Source of the DNA: Streptomyces natalensis ATCC 27448
Lineage (GTDB): Bacteria; Actinomycetota; Actinomycetes; Streptomycetales; Streptomycetaceae
Length of the DNA: 64,000 nt
Direction of reading: 5' to 3'
NCBI RefSeq assembly: GCF_000935125.1
Contig: NZ_JRKI01000010.1
Location: 62,001 to 126,000, forward strand
Position numbers and translations under genes: made by a program. The notes under the pieces were generated by a model. It searched no databases and was not told the origin of the DNA. It worked only from the letters and a program-made list of their open reading frames with translations. Position 1 is the stretch's first letter. Every line of letters starts with the position of its first letter. Of the stretch, positions 17,365 to 29,025 are shown piece by piece.

Positions 17365-17939
17365 TCATGACGGGACGGACCGGAGCCCGTACGGTTCCAA
17401 CTCCCGCTGTACTTCGGTGTCCTTGCGGCGGTAGCGCACCCGGATCCGGCGGTCGTCCCAGACCGCGTCGGCGAGGGCGGGCAGCAGGGCGGGGGTCTCG
17501 GGCTCCTGGTACCAGGCGGGGGCGTCGAGGTGGAAGCGCTGGGCGGCGCCCGCGGCGGCGCCCCGCAGCTCGGGCAGCAGAGCGGCGGAGACCTTGAGGC
17601 GGGCGGCGGAGGCGGCGTCCGCGAGGCCCATCTCGCGCAGCGCGGAGGGCACTCCGGAGAGGAAGAGCGCCTCCGCCTCGCTGCGGCCCAGGCCCGTCGT
17701 GGGGGTACCTCCCATGCCCTTAAGGCAATGGGGGAGGGTGCGGTACCCGCCTATCAGGCGGTAGCCGCCGGCCCGCCCGCGGTCGGCGTAGACGGGCACA
17801 CCCCGGCCTCGGAGAGGGAGAGGACGTCCCGGGCGACCGTGCGCTCGGAGACCTCCAGCTCGCGCGCCAGCTCGCCGGCCGTCATCGACGGCCGCGACTG
17901 GAGCAGTAACACCATCTTGATCAGCCGTGCTGCACGCAT
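17365..17939 (-). pseudogene. Broken WYL-domain DeoR-type regulator
   Basis: The N-terminus (MRAARLIKMVLLLQSRPSMT, then AGELARELEVSERTVARDV) is an intact HTH_11 winged helix. A two-base duplication (CA at about 17797-17801 on the plus strand) shifts the frame between EAGV and PVYADRGRAGGYRLIGGY. A ~42-base palindromic repeat is then inserted in frame before TGLGRSEAEALFLSG. The WYL part runs through RIRVRYRRKDTEVQRELEPYG and ends abruptly, losing roughly the last 100 or more residues. Three independent lesions argue for a dead gene, not a sequencing error. Such regulators normally bind a small ligand with the WYL domain. Confidence 0.85.
17699..17741. repeat. Dispersed palindromic element inside the WYL pseudogene
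   Basis: The sequence reads GGGGGTACCTCCCA-loop-TGGGGGAGGGTGC and shares its flanks with the elements at 23730, 28083 and 62393. It replaces a short stretch of the WYL protein in frame. Confidence 0.65.
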
Positions 17940-18196
17940 GTTCCCATCATGCAGGGCGCCACTGACAACGCCCGCGGCCGTCGGCCGGCCTGTGGACAAC
18001 TCCCCGGGACGCGGGGTCGCACGAACCGGCCCGGCCGAGTCAGGGCATGGCCGGCCGGGCCGGTGGAGTCCCGTGCGGAGGCTCCGGGCGCGGGAAGGTC
18101 GCCTCCGCACGGGAGTTGGGGGAGAGCCCGCCGAGGGCTCTCAGGGGCGGGCGCCGGGCGGCCCGGACACGGCCGGTCCGGCCCGGACGCCCCGGA

Positions 18197-20875
<2,679 letters not shown>

Positions 20876-20965
20876 GGGTGGCCCCTTTCCGGACGGTCGG
20901 TCGGGAGTGCGAGTGGGTGCTTGGCAGGCAGGGGTGTCGCGCCCCGACGGACGACGATACGCCCC

Positions 20966-20982
20966 TGATCGATGATCGATCA
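20966..20982. promoter_or_regulatory. Perfect 17-base palindrome upstream of aceE (candidate GntR operator)
   Basis: TGATCGATGATCGATCA is a perfect dyad of 8+1+8 bases, 91 bases upstream of the aceE start and next to the GntR gene. GntR proteins bind short palindromes in the promoters of neighbouring genes. The link to this GntR is inference. Confidence 0.55.
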
Positions 20983-21076
20983 ACGTCACGCGGAGGAGTA
21001 ACCGCAGGTCGGCACGGGGTGCCGCATTTTCGGGCACGCGGTGCCAGCGAAATCGGGGCTCCCGAGGCACGGAAAA

Positions 21077-21109
21077 CGGGGCGTCGGAGTCACCCTCCGA
21101 TACGCCCCG
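21077..21109 (-). terminator. Hairpin terminator after the GntR gene
   Basis: The arms CGGGGCGTCGGAG (21077-21089) and CTCCGATACGCCCCG (21095-21109) pair with a two-base bulge. It lies about 75 bases past the gntR stop. Confidence 0.7.
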
Positions 21110-21182
21110 CAGTCCCTGCCTTACGCCCCGCGCCCGCGCCGCCCGGTGCGCCGCAGCCACGCATCCGTCCCGCGTCCGCCCC

Positions 21183-21806
21183 TCAGAGCCTCGGCGCGCA
21201 GCTCAGCACATGCGCCTTCAGCAGGGGGCCGATCTTGGGATCGCGCCGCCGGAAGGCGTCCACGATCTCCTGGTGCTCCTGGGCGTGCGAGCGCGGCTCC
21301 GGGCTGAACCAGCGGATCGACAGCGTCGTCCAGACCTCGATGCCCAGCGACTCCCAGGTGTGCAGCAGCACGGCGTTCCCGGCCGCCTGCACGATCTCCC
21401 GGTGGAAGGCCACCGTGTGGCGCACCTGGGCCTCCCCGTCCCGGGCCAGGTCCGCCTCCCGCAGCGCCGCCACCTCGCGCTCCAGGGCCGCCGTATCGTC
21501 CGCCAGACGGCCCGCGGCCAGCTCCGCGGCCACCTGCTCCAGCCCGGCGCGCACCGGGTAGCTCTCCTTGAGGTCATCCGCGGTCAGATTGCGCACCCGC
21601 ACGCCCTTGTTCGGCGCCGACTCGATCAGCTGGAGCGACTCCAGCTCGCGCAGCGCCTCCCGTACCGGCGTCTGGCTGACCTCCAGCTCCACGGCGATCC
21701 GGCGTTCCACGATCCGCTCGCCCGGCTGCCAGCGGCCGCTGACGATCCCCTCGAGGATGTGCTCGCGGATCTGTTCGCGCAGCGAATGGACGACGGGCGG
21801 GGCCAT
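21183..21806 (-). CDS. GntR-family (FadR subfamily) transcriptional regulator
   Basis: The 207-residue product starts at ATG 21806 with GAAGGAG seven bases upstream. The winged helix covers about residues 10-70 ([39 protein letters not shown]). An all-helical FCD effector domain follows, with the metal/ligand-binding pattern including Arg/Asp in YPVRAGLE and the histidines in [12 protein letters not shown] and [16 protein letters not shown] regulators sense organic acids such as lactate or pyruvate. Its place between aceE and sucB suggests control of the 2-oxoacid dehydrogenase genes; the palindrome at 20966 is a candidate target. Confidence 0.9.
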   Translation of the reverse strand: MAPPVVHSLREQIREHILEGIVSGRWQPGERIVERRIAVELEVSQTPVREALRELESLQLIESAPNKGVRVRNLTADDLKESYPVRAGLEQVAAELAAGRLADDTAALEREVAALREADLARDGEAQVRHTVAFHREIVQAAGNAVLLHTWESLGIEVWTTLSIRWFSPEPRSHAQEHQEIVDAFRRRDPKIGPLLKAHVLSCAPRL

Positions 21807-21877
21807 GACGTGCTCCTTCAGAGCGGGTGGTGACGAGGGGGCCATTATCCGGCAGCCGGGGCCGCGACCGGCAGACG

Positions 21878-21925
21878 GCAAGGGGCCGGTCCCGGTTCGT
21901 GGACGAACCGGGACCGGCCCCTTGC
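21878..21925 (-). terminator. Very long perfect hairpin after sucB
   Basis: A 23-bp perfect stem (21878-21900 with 21903-21925) closes on two nominal loop bases. It is 35 bases past the sucB stop and separates lpdA-sucB transcription from gntR. Confidence 0.9.
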
Positions 21926-21960
21926 ACACCTGTGGCGTACCTACCGGCTGCCCAGCGGGC

Positions 21961-23706
21961 TCAGAGACCGATCTCGGTCTCGAACTCGGCGGCCTCCAGG
22001 ATCTGCTTGACCGTGGTCAGGTAGCGGGCGGCGTCGGCGCCGTCCACCAGACGGTGGTCGTAGGAGAGCGCGAGGTAGGTCATGTCGCGCACCGCGATGG
22101 TCTCGCCGAGGTCCGGGTGGTTGATGACCACCGGGCGCTTGACGGTGGCACCGATGCCCAGGATGCCGACCTGGTTCGGCGGCACGATGACCGTGTCGAA
22201 CAGCGCACCGCGCGAGCCGGTGTTGGAGATGGTGAAGGTCGCGCCGGACAGCTCGTCCGGGGTGATCTTGTTCTGCCGGACCTTGCCCGCCAGCTCCGCC
22301 GTCTTACGGGCGATACCGGCGATGTTGAGGTCGCCCGCACCCTTGATGACCGGGGTCATCAGGCCCTTCTCCGCATCCACCGCGATACCGACGTTCTCGG
22401 TGTCGAAGTAGGTGATGGTGCCCTCGTCCTCGTTGATCCGGGCGTTGACGACCGGGTGGGCCTTCAGCGCCTGGACGGCGGCCTTGACGAAGAACGGCAT
22501 CGGGGAGAGCTTGACGCCCTCACGCTGCGCGAAGGCGTCCTTGGCCTTGTTGCGCATCCGCATGATCGCGGTGATGTCCACCTCGACCACGGAGGTCAGC
22601 TGCGCCTGGCCGTGCAGGGCCTTCATCATGTTGTCGCCGATGACCTTGCGCATCCGCGGCATCTTGACGGTCTGACCGCGCAGCGGCGAGACCTCCAGGG
22701 CCGGAGCCTTGGAGACGGCCGCGGGAGCGGCGGCGGCCGGAGCGGCGGCCTTGGCGGCCTCCGCGGCGGCGACGACGTCCTGCTTGCGGATCCGGCCACC
22801 GACGCCGGTGCCCTTGACCGTGGCGAGGTTCACACCGGTCTCCGCGGCGAGCTTGCGCACCAGCGGGGTGACGTACGCGGCCTCCTCACCCGCGGCCGGG
22901 GCCGGGGTGACAGGGGCCGGCGCGGCAACCGGCGCCGGCGCGGGGGCCGGAGCGGGCGCGGGAGCCGGGGCCGGAGCGGCGGCGGCCGGAGCCGGAGCCG
23001 GGGCGGGCGCGGGAGCCGGCGCGGCGGGGGCCGGGGCCGGAGCGGCCGGGGCGGGAGCCGGAGCGGCCGGAGCCGGGGCGGCGGCCGGGGCCGCACCCTT
23101 GGCGCCGATCACGGCCAGCTTGGCGCCGACCTCGGCGGTCTCGTCCTCGCCGACGACGATCTCCAGCAGGACGCCGGAGGCCGGCGCCGGGATCTCGGTG
23201 TCGACCTTGTCGGTGGAGACCTCGAGCAGCGGCTCGTCGGCCGAGACCTCCTCGCCGATCTCCTTCAGCCAGCGGGTGACGGTGCCCTCGGTGACGCTCT
23301 CGCCGAGCGCGGGGAGGACGACATCGGTGCCCTCGGCGCCGCCCGCGGGGGCGGCGGCCGGAGCCGGGGCGGGGGCCTCGGCCGCGGGGGCCGGGGTGGG
23401 CTCGGGCTGCGGCTGGGCCGCGGGGGCCTCGGCAGCGGCCGGGGCCGGGGCGGCAGCGGGCGCACCCGTGCCGTCGTCGATGAGGGCCAGCTCGGCGCCG
23501 ACCTCCACCGTCTCGTCCTCGGCCACCTTGATGGAGGCCAGGATGCCGGCGGCGGGGGCCGGGATCTCGGTGTCGACCTTGTCGGTCGACACCTCGAGCA
23601 GCGGCTCGTCGGCCTCGACGCGCTCACCCTCGGCCTTCAGCCAGCGGGTGACGGTGCCCTCGGTGACGCTCTCGCCGAGCGCCGGAAGGGTTACGGAAAC
23701 CGCCAT
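21961..23706 (-). CDS. sucB: 2-oxoacid dehydrogenase E2 with two lipoyl domains
   Basis: The protein is the acyltransferase core of a 2-oxoacid dehydrogenase complex. Its 581 residues comprise lipoyl domain 1 (Lys43 in [12 protein letters not shown]), an Ala/Pro linker, lipoyl domain 2 (Lys167, same motif), a ~90-residue Ala-Pro-rich linker, an E1/E3-binding domain ([20 protein letters not shown]), and the catalytic domain ending with [16 protein letters not shown]. In actinobacteria this protein, annotated SucB, serves as the acetyltransferase for pyruvate dehydrogenase together with AceE; which substrate dominates cannot be read from sequence. LpdA is immediately upstream, with a 94-base gap containing a dispersed repeat. 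Confidence 0.95.
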   Translation of the reverse strand: MAVSVTLPALGESVTEGTVTRWLKAEGERVEADEPLLEVSTDKVDTEIPAPAAGILASIKVAEDETVEVGAELALIDDGTGAPAAAPAPAAAEAPAAQPQPEPTPAPAAEAPAPAPAAAPAGGAEGTDVVLPALGESVTEGTVTRWLKEIGEEVSADEPLLEVSTDKVDTEIPAPASGVLLEIVVGEDETAEVGAKLAVIGAKGAAPAAAPAPAAPAPAPAAPAPAPAAPAPAPAPAPAPAAAAPAPAPAPAPAPAPAPVAAPAPVTPAPAAGEEAAYVTPLVRKLAAETGVNLATVKGTGVGGRIRKQDVVAAAEAAKAAAPAAAAPAAVSKAPALEVSPLRGQTVKMPRMRKVIGDNMMKALHGQAQLTSVVEVDITAIMRMRNKAKDAFAQREGVKLSPMPFFVKAAVQALKAHPVVNARINEDEGTITYFDTENVGIAVDAEKGLMTPVIKGAGDLNIAGIARKTAELAGKVRQNKITPDELSGATFTISNTGSRGALFDTVIVPPNQVGILGIGATVKRPVVINHPDLGETIAVRDMTYLALSYDHRLVDGADAARYLTTVKQILEAAEFETEIGL

Positions 23707-23729
23707 GGTTTCGGTTGCTCCTTACGGAT

Positions 23730-23770
23730 GGGGTCTCCCCTGCTCGAACGAAGTTGAGAGCTTGGGGAAG
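23730..23770. repeat. Dispersed palindromic element between lpdA and sucB
   Basis: It is an imperfect palindrome with CTGCTCGAACGAAGTTGAGAG as its centre. On the opposite strand it is nearly identical to the element at 62393-62435. Confidence 0.75.
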
Positions 23771-23800
23771 CGGATGTGGTCGTCGCGCCCGGGACTGAGG

Positions 23801-25189
23801 TCAGTCGTGGGAGTGGAGAGGCTTCCCGGCCAGGGCCAGGTGGGCCTCACCGAGGGCTTCATTCTGCGTCGGGTGCGCGTGGACGAGCTGCGCAACCTCG
23901 GCCGGCAGGGCCTCCCAGTTGTAGACCAGCTGGGCCTCGCCGACCTGCTCGCCCATACGGTCACCGACCATGTGGACGCCGACCACGGCACCGTCCTTGA
24001 CCTGGACGAGCTTGATCTCGCCCGTGGTCTTGAGGATCTTGCTCTTGCCGTTGCCCGCGAGGTTGTACTTCAGAGCGACGACCTTGTCGGCGCCGTACAG
24101 CTCCTTGGCCTTGGCCTCGGTGATGCCCACCGAAGCGACCTCGGGGTGGCAGTACGTGACGCGCGGCACGCCGTCGTAGTCGATCGGGACGACCTTCTGG
24201 CCGGCCAGACGCTCCGCCACCAGCATGCCCTCGGCGAAGCCGACGTGCGCGAGCTGGAGGGTGGGAACGAGGTCACCGACCGCCGAGACGGTCGGCACGT
24301 TGGTCTGCATGTACTCGTCGACCAGGACGTAGCCGCGGTCCATCGCGACGCCCTGCTCCTCGTAACCGAGGCCCGCGGAGACCGGCCCGCGGCCGATCGC
24401 GACCAGCAGCACCTCGGCCTCGAAGGTCTTGCCGTCGGCGAGGGTGACCTTGACGCCGTCGGCGGTGTACTCGGCCTTGTCGAAGAAGGTACCGAGGTTG
24501 AACTTGATGCCCCGCTTGCGGAAGGCCCGCTCCAGCAGCTTGGAGCTGTTCTCGTCCTCGACCGGGACGAGGTGCTTGAGGCCCTCGACGATGGTGACGT
24601 CGGCACCGAAGGACTTCCACGCCGAGGCGAACTCGACGCCGATCACGCCGCCGCCCAGGATGATCGCGGACTTCGGCACGCGGTCCAGCGTCAGCGCGTG
24701 GTCCGAGGAGATGATGCGGTTGCCGTCGATCTCCAGGCCCGGCAGCGACTTCGGCACGGAGCCGGTCGCCAGCAGGATGTGGCGGCCCTGGACCTGCTGG
24801 CCGTTGACCGCGACGGAGGTCGGGGAGGACAGCCGGCCCTCGCCCTCGATGTAGGTCACCTTGCGGGAGGCGACCAGACCCTGCAGACCCTTGTACAGGC
24901 CCGAGATCACATCGTCCTTGTACTTGTGGACGCCCGCGATGTCGATGCCCTCGTACGAGGTCTTGACACCGAACTGGGCGGCCTCACGAGCCTGATCCGC
25001 GATCTCACCGGCGTGCAGCAGCGCCTTGGTGGGAATGCAGCCGTTGTGCAGGCAGGTGCCGCCGAGCTTGTTCTTCTCGATCAGGGCGACGTCCAGGCCC
25101 AGCTGCGCCCCGCGCAGGGCAGCGGCGTAACCACCGCTACCGCCTCCGAGGATCACTAGGTCGAAAACGGTGCTGGCGTCGTTCGCCAC
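23801..25189 (-). CDS. lpdA: Dihydrolipoamide dehydrogenase
   Basis: E3 reoxidises dihydrolipoyl groups and passes electrons through FAD to NAD+. The product is 462 residues from GTG 25189, with GGAGG upstream. Visible features are the FAD motif FDLVILGGGSGGYAAA, the redox disulfide Cys46/Cys51 (GGTCLHNGCIPTK), the NAD motif SAIILGGGVIGVEFAS, the second flavin contact VSAVGDL, and the C-terminal HAHPTQNEALGEAHLA with the catalytic His-Glu pair. It precedes sucB on the same strand and is likely cotranscribed. Confidence 0.97.
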   Translation of the reverse strand: MANDASTVFDLVILGGGSGGYAAALRGAQLGLDVALIEKNKLGGTCLHNGCIPTKALLHAGEIADQAREAAQFGVKTSYEGIDIAGVHKYKDDVISGLYKGLQGLVASRKVTYIEGEGRLSSPTSVAVNGQQVQGRHILLATGSVPKSLPGLEIDGNRIISSDHALTLDRVPKSAIILGGGVIGVEFASAWKSFGADVTIVEGLKHLVPVEDENSSKLLERAFRKRGIKFNLGTFFDKAEYTADGVKVTLADGKTFEAEVLLVAIGRGPVSAGLGYEEQGVAMDRGYVLVDEYMQTNVPTVSAVGDLVPTLQLAHVGFAEGMLVAERLAGQKVVPIDYDGVPRVTYCHPEVASVGITEAKAKELYGADKVVALKYNLAGNGKSKILKTTGEIKLVQVKDGAVVGVHMVGDRMGEQVGEAQLVYNWEALPAEVAQLVHAHPTQNEALGEAHLALAGKPLHSHD

Positions 25190-25495
25190 GTCACGTCCTC
25201 CATGCATGGGTACGCCGGAGCCGGTCTCCAATGACCGGACGGCGGCTGTGGTTCGGCCGCTCTGATGTCGGCCCTGGGTAAGGGGGGCCCTGTCCTGCCG
25301 AGAACCCATCTTCGCACTTGTTCAACACGGACGGGACGGGGGGAGGGGCCCGGCGGCGGCCGAGGGGCCGCCTGTGGGGGGTTACCGGGGCGTACAAAAG
25401 TCCAGCGGCGTGCAGCGTCTCCGGGGAAGGGTGGCGGTGGGCGACGGGCGGGAGGATTTCGTTGAGGGCGAACGCGTTGTTTTCCGCACAGTCGC
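25190..25495. other. Promoter region of lpdA; no gene
   Basis: The region contains G-rich DNA and no convincing open frame on either strand. The lpdA promoter should lie near its left end; I could not pick reliable -35/-10 boxes. Confidence 0.4.
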
Positions 25496-25520
25496 GGCCC
25501 CGGGCTGTGAGCCCGGGGCC
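25496..25520 (-). terminator. Hairpin terminator after pepA
   Basis: An 11-bp perfect stem (GGCCCCGGGCT with its complement) closes a GTG loop, 35 bases past the pepA stop. Confidence 0.85.
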
Positions 25521-25554
25521 GTACCGTCACATCGGGCAAGACGGAACCGGGCCG

Positions 25555-27090
25555 TCAGCCGAGATCGCCCGCCGCGGTCCGCTCCGCCAGCCGCACCAGG
25601 GTGCGCACCGCCGAGCCCGTACCGCCCTTGGGGGTGTAGCCCCACGGCGAACCCTCGTGGAAGGCCGGGCCCGCGATGTCCAGGTGCGCCCAGGGGATGC
25701 CCTCGCCGACGAACTCCTTCAGGAAGAGACCGGCGACCAGGCCGCCGCCCATCCGCTCGCCCATGTTGGCGATGTCGGCGACCGGCGAGTCCATGCCCTT
25801 GCGCAGGTGGGACGGCATCGGCATCGGCCACGACTCCTCGCCGACCTCCTCCGCGATCTCCTGGACCGACGCACGGAACGCGTCGTCGTTCGCCATGATC
25901 CCGAAGTGGCGGTGGCCCAGCGCCAGCACCATCGCGCCGGTCAGCGTCGCCACGTCCACGATCGCGTCCGGCGACTCCTCCGAGGCCCGGGTCAGCGCAT
26001 CGGCCAGCACCAGACGGCCTTCGGCGTCGGTGTTGAGCACCTCGACGGTCTTGCCGCTGTACATGGTCAGCACGTCACCGGGACGGGTGGCCGAACCGGA
26101 GGGCATGTTCTCGGCGAGCGCCAGCCAGCCGGTGACATTGACCTCCAGGCCCAGCCGGGCGGCGGTCACGACCGCGGCGAAGACCGCGGCGGCACCGCTC
26201 ATATCGCACTTCATGGTCTCGTTGTGACCGGCCGGCTTGAGCGAGATGCCGCCCGAGTCGTACGTGATGCCCTTGCCGACCAGCGCGAGGGTTTTTTCGG
26301 CCTTGGGGTGGGTGTGCGCGATCCGCACCAGCCGCGGCGGGGCCTCCGAACCCTGGCCGACGCCCATGAGGCCGCCGTAGCCGCCCTTCGTGAGCGCCTT
26401 CTCGTCCAGCACCTCGACCTTGAGGCCGAACTCCTTGGCGGCGGCCTGCGCCTCGGCCGCGAAGGACTTCGGGTCGAGGGCGTTGGAGGGGGTGTTGATC
26501 AGGTCGCGGGCGCGGTTGATCTCCGCGGCCAGCGTCTGGGCGCGCTCGGCGGCGGCCTTGTGCTCCTTGTCGCGCGGCTTGGCGCCCAGGATCGCGGCCT
26601 CGCCGAGCGGCGCCGACCTGGCGTCGTTCTTCTTGGCGTTCTTGCCGGTGCCGTTGCTGCGGAACGCGGTGAAGCTGTACGCGCCGAGCAGCGCGCCCTC
26701 GCTCACCGCGGCGGCCGCCTCGGCGTCCTCCAGCGGCAGCGCGAAGGCGGCCTTCCTGCTGCCGGTCAGCGCGCGGGCCGCGGTGCCCGCGCCGCGCCGC
26801 AGCGCCTCGTGGTCGTACGCGTCGCCCTTGGCCGGGGCGTCGCCCAGACCGACCGCCAGCACGACCGGCGCCTTGATGCCGTCGGCCGCGGGCAGCTTGG
26901 TCACCTCGCCCTCGGCACCACTCGCGCCGAGGGTCTCCAGCACGGCGGCGAGCTTGCCGCCGAATGCCTTGTCCACGGCCTCCGCACCGGGGGCCACCAC
27001 GACGCCCTTGGCGCCCTTGGCCGCGCCGACGACGACGGCATCCGCACGCACCGTTGCGGCGGAAGAAGTACTGAGGGTCAGTGCAGTCAC
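25555..27090 (-). CDS. pepA: Leucyl aminopeptidase (M17)
   Basis: This cytoplasmic dizinc aminopeptidase removes N-terminal residues from peptides. The 511-residue product starts at GTG 27090. The catalytic C-terminal domain shows GKGITYDSGGISLKPAG, MKCDMSGAA, and the signature NTDAEGRLVLADAL, which together give the Lys, Asp and Glu metal ligands and the Arg. The N-terminal macro-like domain has the usual Ala-rich composition. It is 135 bases downstream of cobS on the same strand. Confidence 0.96.
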   Translation of the reverse strand: MTALTLSTSSAATVRADAVVVGAAKGAKGVVVAPGAEAVDKAFGGKLAAVLETLGASGAEGEVTKLPAADGIKAPVVLAVGLGDAPAKGDAYDHEALRRGAGTAARALTGSRKAAFALPLEDAEAAAAVSEGALLGAYSFTAFRSNGTGKNAKKNDARSAPLGEAAILGAKPRDKEHKAAAERAQTLAAEINRARDLINTPSNALDPKSFAAEAQAAAKEFGLKVEVLDEKALTKGGYGGLMGVGQGSEAPPRLVRIAHTHPKAEKTLALVGKGITYDSGGISLKPAGHNETMKCDMSGAAAVFAAVVTAARLGLEVNVTGWLALAENMPSGSATRPGDVLTMYSGKTVEVLNTDAEGRLVLADALTRASEESPDAIVDVATLTGAMVLALGHRHFGIMANDDAFRASVQEIAEEVGEESWPMPMPSHLRKGMDSPVADIANMGERMGGGLVAGLFLKEFVGEGIPWAHLDIAGPAFHEGSPWGYTPKGGTGSAVRTLVRLAERTAAGDLG

Positions 27091-27225
27091 GGTGATGAGA
27101 GTCCTGTTCCGTCCGGGAATCCTTGTGCGCGCTGGGCGCTGCTGCGCCGAGCCTACGCTCGGCGACGCCACAAGGCGTTGCCGGTGGCCGCAACGGCCGG
27201 TAACGGTGCGTCGGGTGCCGCCCCG

Positions 27226-28026
27226 TCAGCCCAGTGCGAGCACCACCACGGCCGCCAGCCCCGCGCTCTCCGCGAGAGCGCCGAAGACATCGCCGGTCAC
27301 GCCGCCGAAACGGCGTCGGCAGTGCCGCAGCAGGAGTTCGGCGGTGCCGAGCCCGAGCAGCGCGGCCAGCGCGGTGTGCAGGGCGCCGTACGGGCCGGAC
27401 ACGGCGGCGCCGGCCGCCGCGCTCAGGGCGGTGACCAGTGCGGCGCACAGCAGCGCCGCCCCGGCCGCGACGGTGCCCGCGACCGCCGCGCCCAGGCCCT
27501 CCGGGCGGGCCGCCGGCACGCCGATGCGGGAGGCCAGCGTCAGCGCACACCGGGCGGTGACCCCGGCGACGGCCGCCGCGAGGGCCCCGAACGCCCAGCC
27601 CTGTGCGTACAGTCCGGCCAGCGCCGCCACCTGGGCCAGCAGGGTGAACAGCAGCGTGAGGACCCCGAACGGCCCGATGTCGGACTGCTTCATGATGCGC
27701 AGCGCGTCCTCGGCGGGCTTGGCGCTGCCCAGGCCGTCGGCGGTGTCGGCCAGGCCGTCCAGATGCAGACCGCGGGTGAGCGCCGCGGGCACGGCGGCGG
27801 TGGCGACCGCGGCGAGCAGCGGGCCGCCGCCCAGCAGGAGCACCACGCCGCCGAGCGCGGCCGCGGCGAGCCCCACGACCAGCCCGGCCAGCGGTGCGCA
27901 GAGCATCCCGCCGCGCGCCGTCGCCCGGTCCCAGCGGGTCAGCCGGACCGGGAGCGCGGTCAGCGTGCCGAACGCGAAGCGCAGCGCATCGGCGGGGGAG
28001 GGCGGCGGGCCGGGGGTGTCACTCAT
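27226..28026 (-). CDS. cobS: Adenosylcobinamide-GDP ribazoletransferase
   Basis: CobS joins adenosylcobinamide-GDP and alpha-ribazole to make adenosylcobalamin (phosphate) at the membrane. The product is 266 residues, almost entirely hydrophobic with six or seven helices. The family motifs are FAFGTLTALPVR near the start and RGLHLDGLADTADGLGS, with the DGLAD metal-binding acids, then IMKQSDIGPFGVL. ATG 28026 fits the family start. cobT and cobU lie further upstream on the same strand, separated by two membrane-protein genes. Confidence 0.95.
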   Translation of the reverse strand: MSDTPGPPPSPADALRFAFGTLTALPVRLTRWDRATARGGMLCAPLAGLVVGLAAAALGGVVLLLGGGPLLAAVATAAVPAALTRGLHLDGLADTADGLGSAKPAEDALRIMKQSDIGPFGVLTLLFTLLAQVAALAGLYAQGWAFGALAAAVAGVTARCALTLASRIGVPAARPEGLGAAVAGTVAAGAALLCAALVTALSAAAGAAVSGPYGALHTALAALLGLGTAELLLRHCRRRFGGVTGDVFGALAESAGLAAVVVLALG

Positions 28027-28082
28027 GCCGAGACCTCGCTTCGCTCGACCTCGCATTCGCGAGGCGCGCACCTCCTGATTGT

Positions 28083-28113
28083 TCTCCCCCAGCCTTCGGC
28101 CGGGGGACCCCCA
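28083..28113. repeat. Dispersed palindromic element upstream of cobS
   Basis: It reads TCCCCCAGCCTTCGGCCGGGGG followed by ACCCCC, a short member of the family seen at 23730 and 62393. Confidence 0.6.
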
Positions 28114-28287
28114 TGCTTCGCTCACTCATCGCGGCAGGCTATCCCGGTGCTCCCGCCCCCTGGATGGCCCCCGTCCGCCCCCTGGGAACGGCCGGTCCGC
28201 CACTGATTCCGTAGATTGCCCCTATCCGTACATCGCCCCTGCGCGACGGCCCTCACCCGGCACACGGGAGCGAAAGGTGAGCGTGCG

Positions 28288-29025
28288 ATGGGCCACTGGT
28301 GGTACCGCAACATCGTGGAACCGGGGAAGCTCCCGCTGCTGCTCGCGCTCGCCTCGTTCGTCCTGACCTTTCTGGTCACCCGGGTCATCACCCGTCTCAT
28401 CCGCGCGGGCCGGGGCCCGTTCCGCAACATCGCGTCCGGCGGGGTGCATCTCCACCACGTCGTCCCCGGCGTCGTCCTGATGGTCGCCGGCGGCTTCATC
28501 GCCCTCGCGGGCGGCCGTCAGGGCTTCGGCGCGGGACTGGCCGCGGTGCTCTTCGGCATCGGAGTCGGTCTGGTCCTGGACGAATTCGCGCTGATCCTCC
28601 ACCTCGACGATGTCTACTGGAGCGAGGAGGGCACCAAGAGCGTCGAGATCGTCATCCTCACGATCGCGCTGGTCGGCCTGATCCTCGCCGGATTCCTGCC
28701 GTTCGGCGTCAATGAGCTCGGCCCCGCCGAGACCCAGGACCGCTTCCAGGTCGTACGGACCGTCGCGGTCAACTTCCTCTTCGCGGTGATCTCCCTGGTC
28801 AAGGGCAAGGGCCGGCTCGCCGTCATCGGGGTCTTCATCCCCTTCGTCGCGCTCTTCGGCGCCGTCCGGCTGGCCCGCCCCAACTCGCCCTGGGCCCGGC
28901 GCTTCTACCGCAACCGCCCCCAGGCCAGGGCCCGCGCCACCGTCCGCGCCTACCGGCACGACCGCCGCTGGTCGGCCCTGCGCCGCCGGGCCGAGCACGT
29001 CATCGGGGGTTTCCCCAGCCGCTGA
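28288..29025 (+). CDS. Integral membrane protein of unknown function
   Basis: The product is 245 residues with about six hydrophobic helices and a basic C-terminal tail (RAYRHDRRWSALRRRAEH). Distinctive motifs are GGVHLHHVVPGVVLM in the second helix and LDEFALILHLDDVYWSEEG, a cluster of His, Asp and Glu that could bind metal or carry protons across a membrane. AAAGGTGAG lies upstream of ATG 28288. The 3' end overlaps the convergent gene by 26 bases. I do not recognise a named family; the motifs recur in actinobacterial membrane proteins. Confidence 0.8.
   Translation: MGHWWYRNIVEPGKLPLLLALASFVLTFLVTRVITRLIRAGRGPFRNIASGGVHLHHVVPGVVLMVAGGFIALAGGRQGFGAGLAAVLFGIGVGLVLDEFALILHLDDVYWSEEGTKSVEIVILTIALVGLILAGFLPFGVNELGPAETQDRFQVVRTVAVNFLFAVISLVKGKGRLAVIGVFIPFVALFGAVRLARPNSPWARRFYRNRPQARARATVRAYRHDRRWSALRRRAEHVIGGFPSR

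Noticed and set aside
22709..25159. Plus-strand Ala/Gly-rich frame opposite sucB and lpdA
   Set aside because: The Ala-Gly repeats are the antisense of the Ala-Pro linker of the E2 protein.
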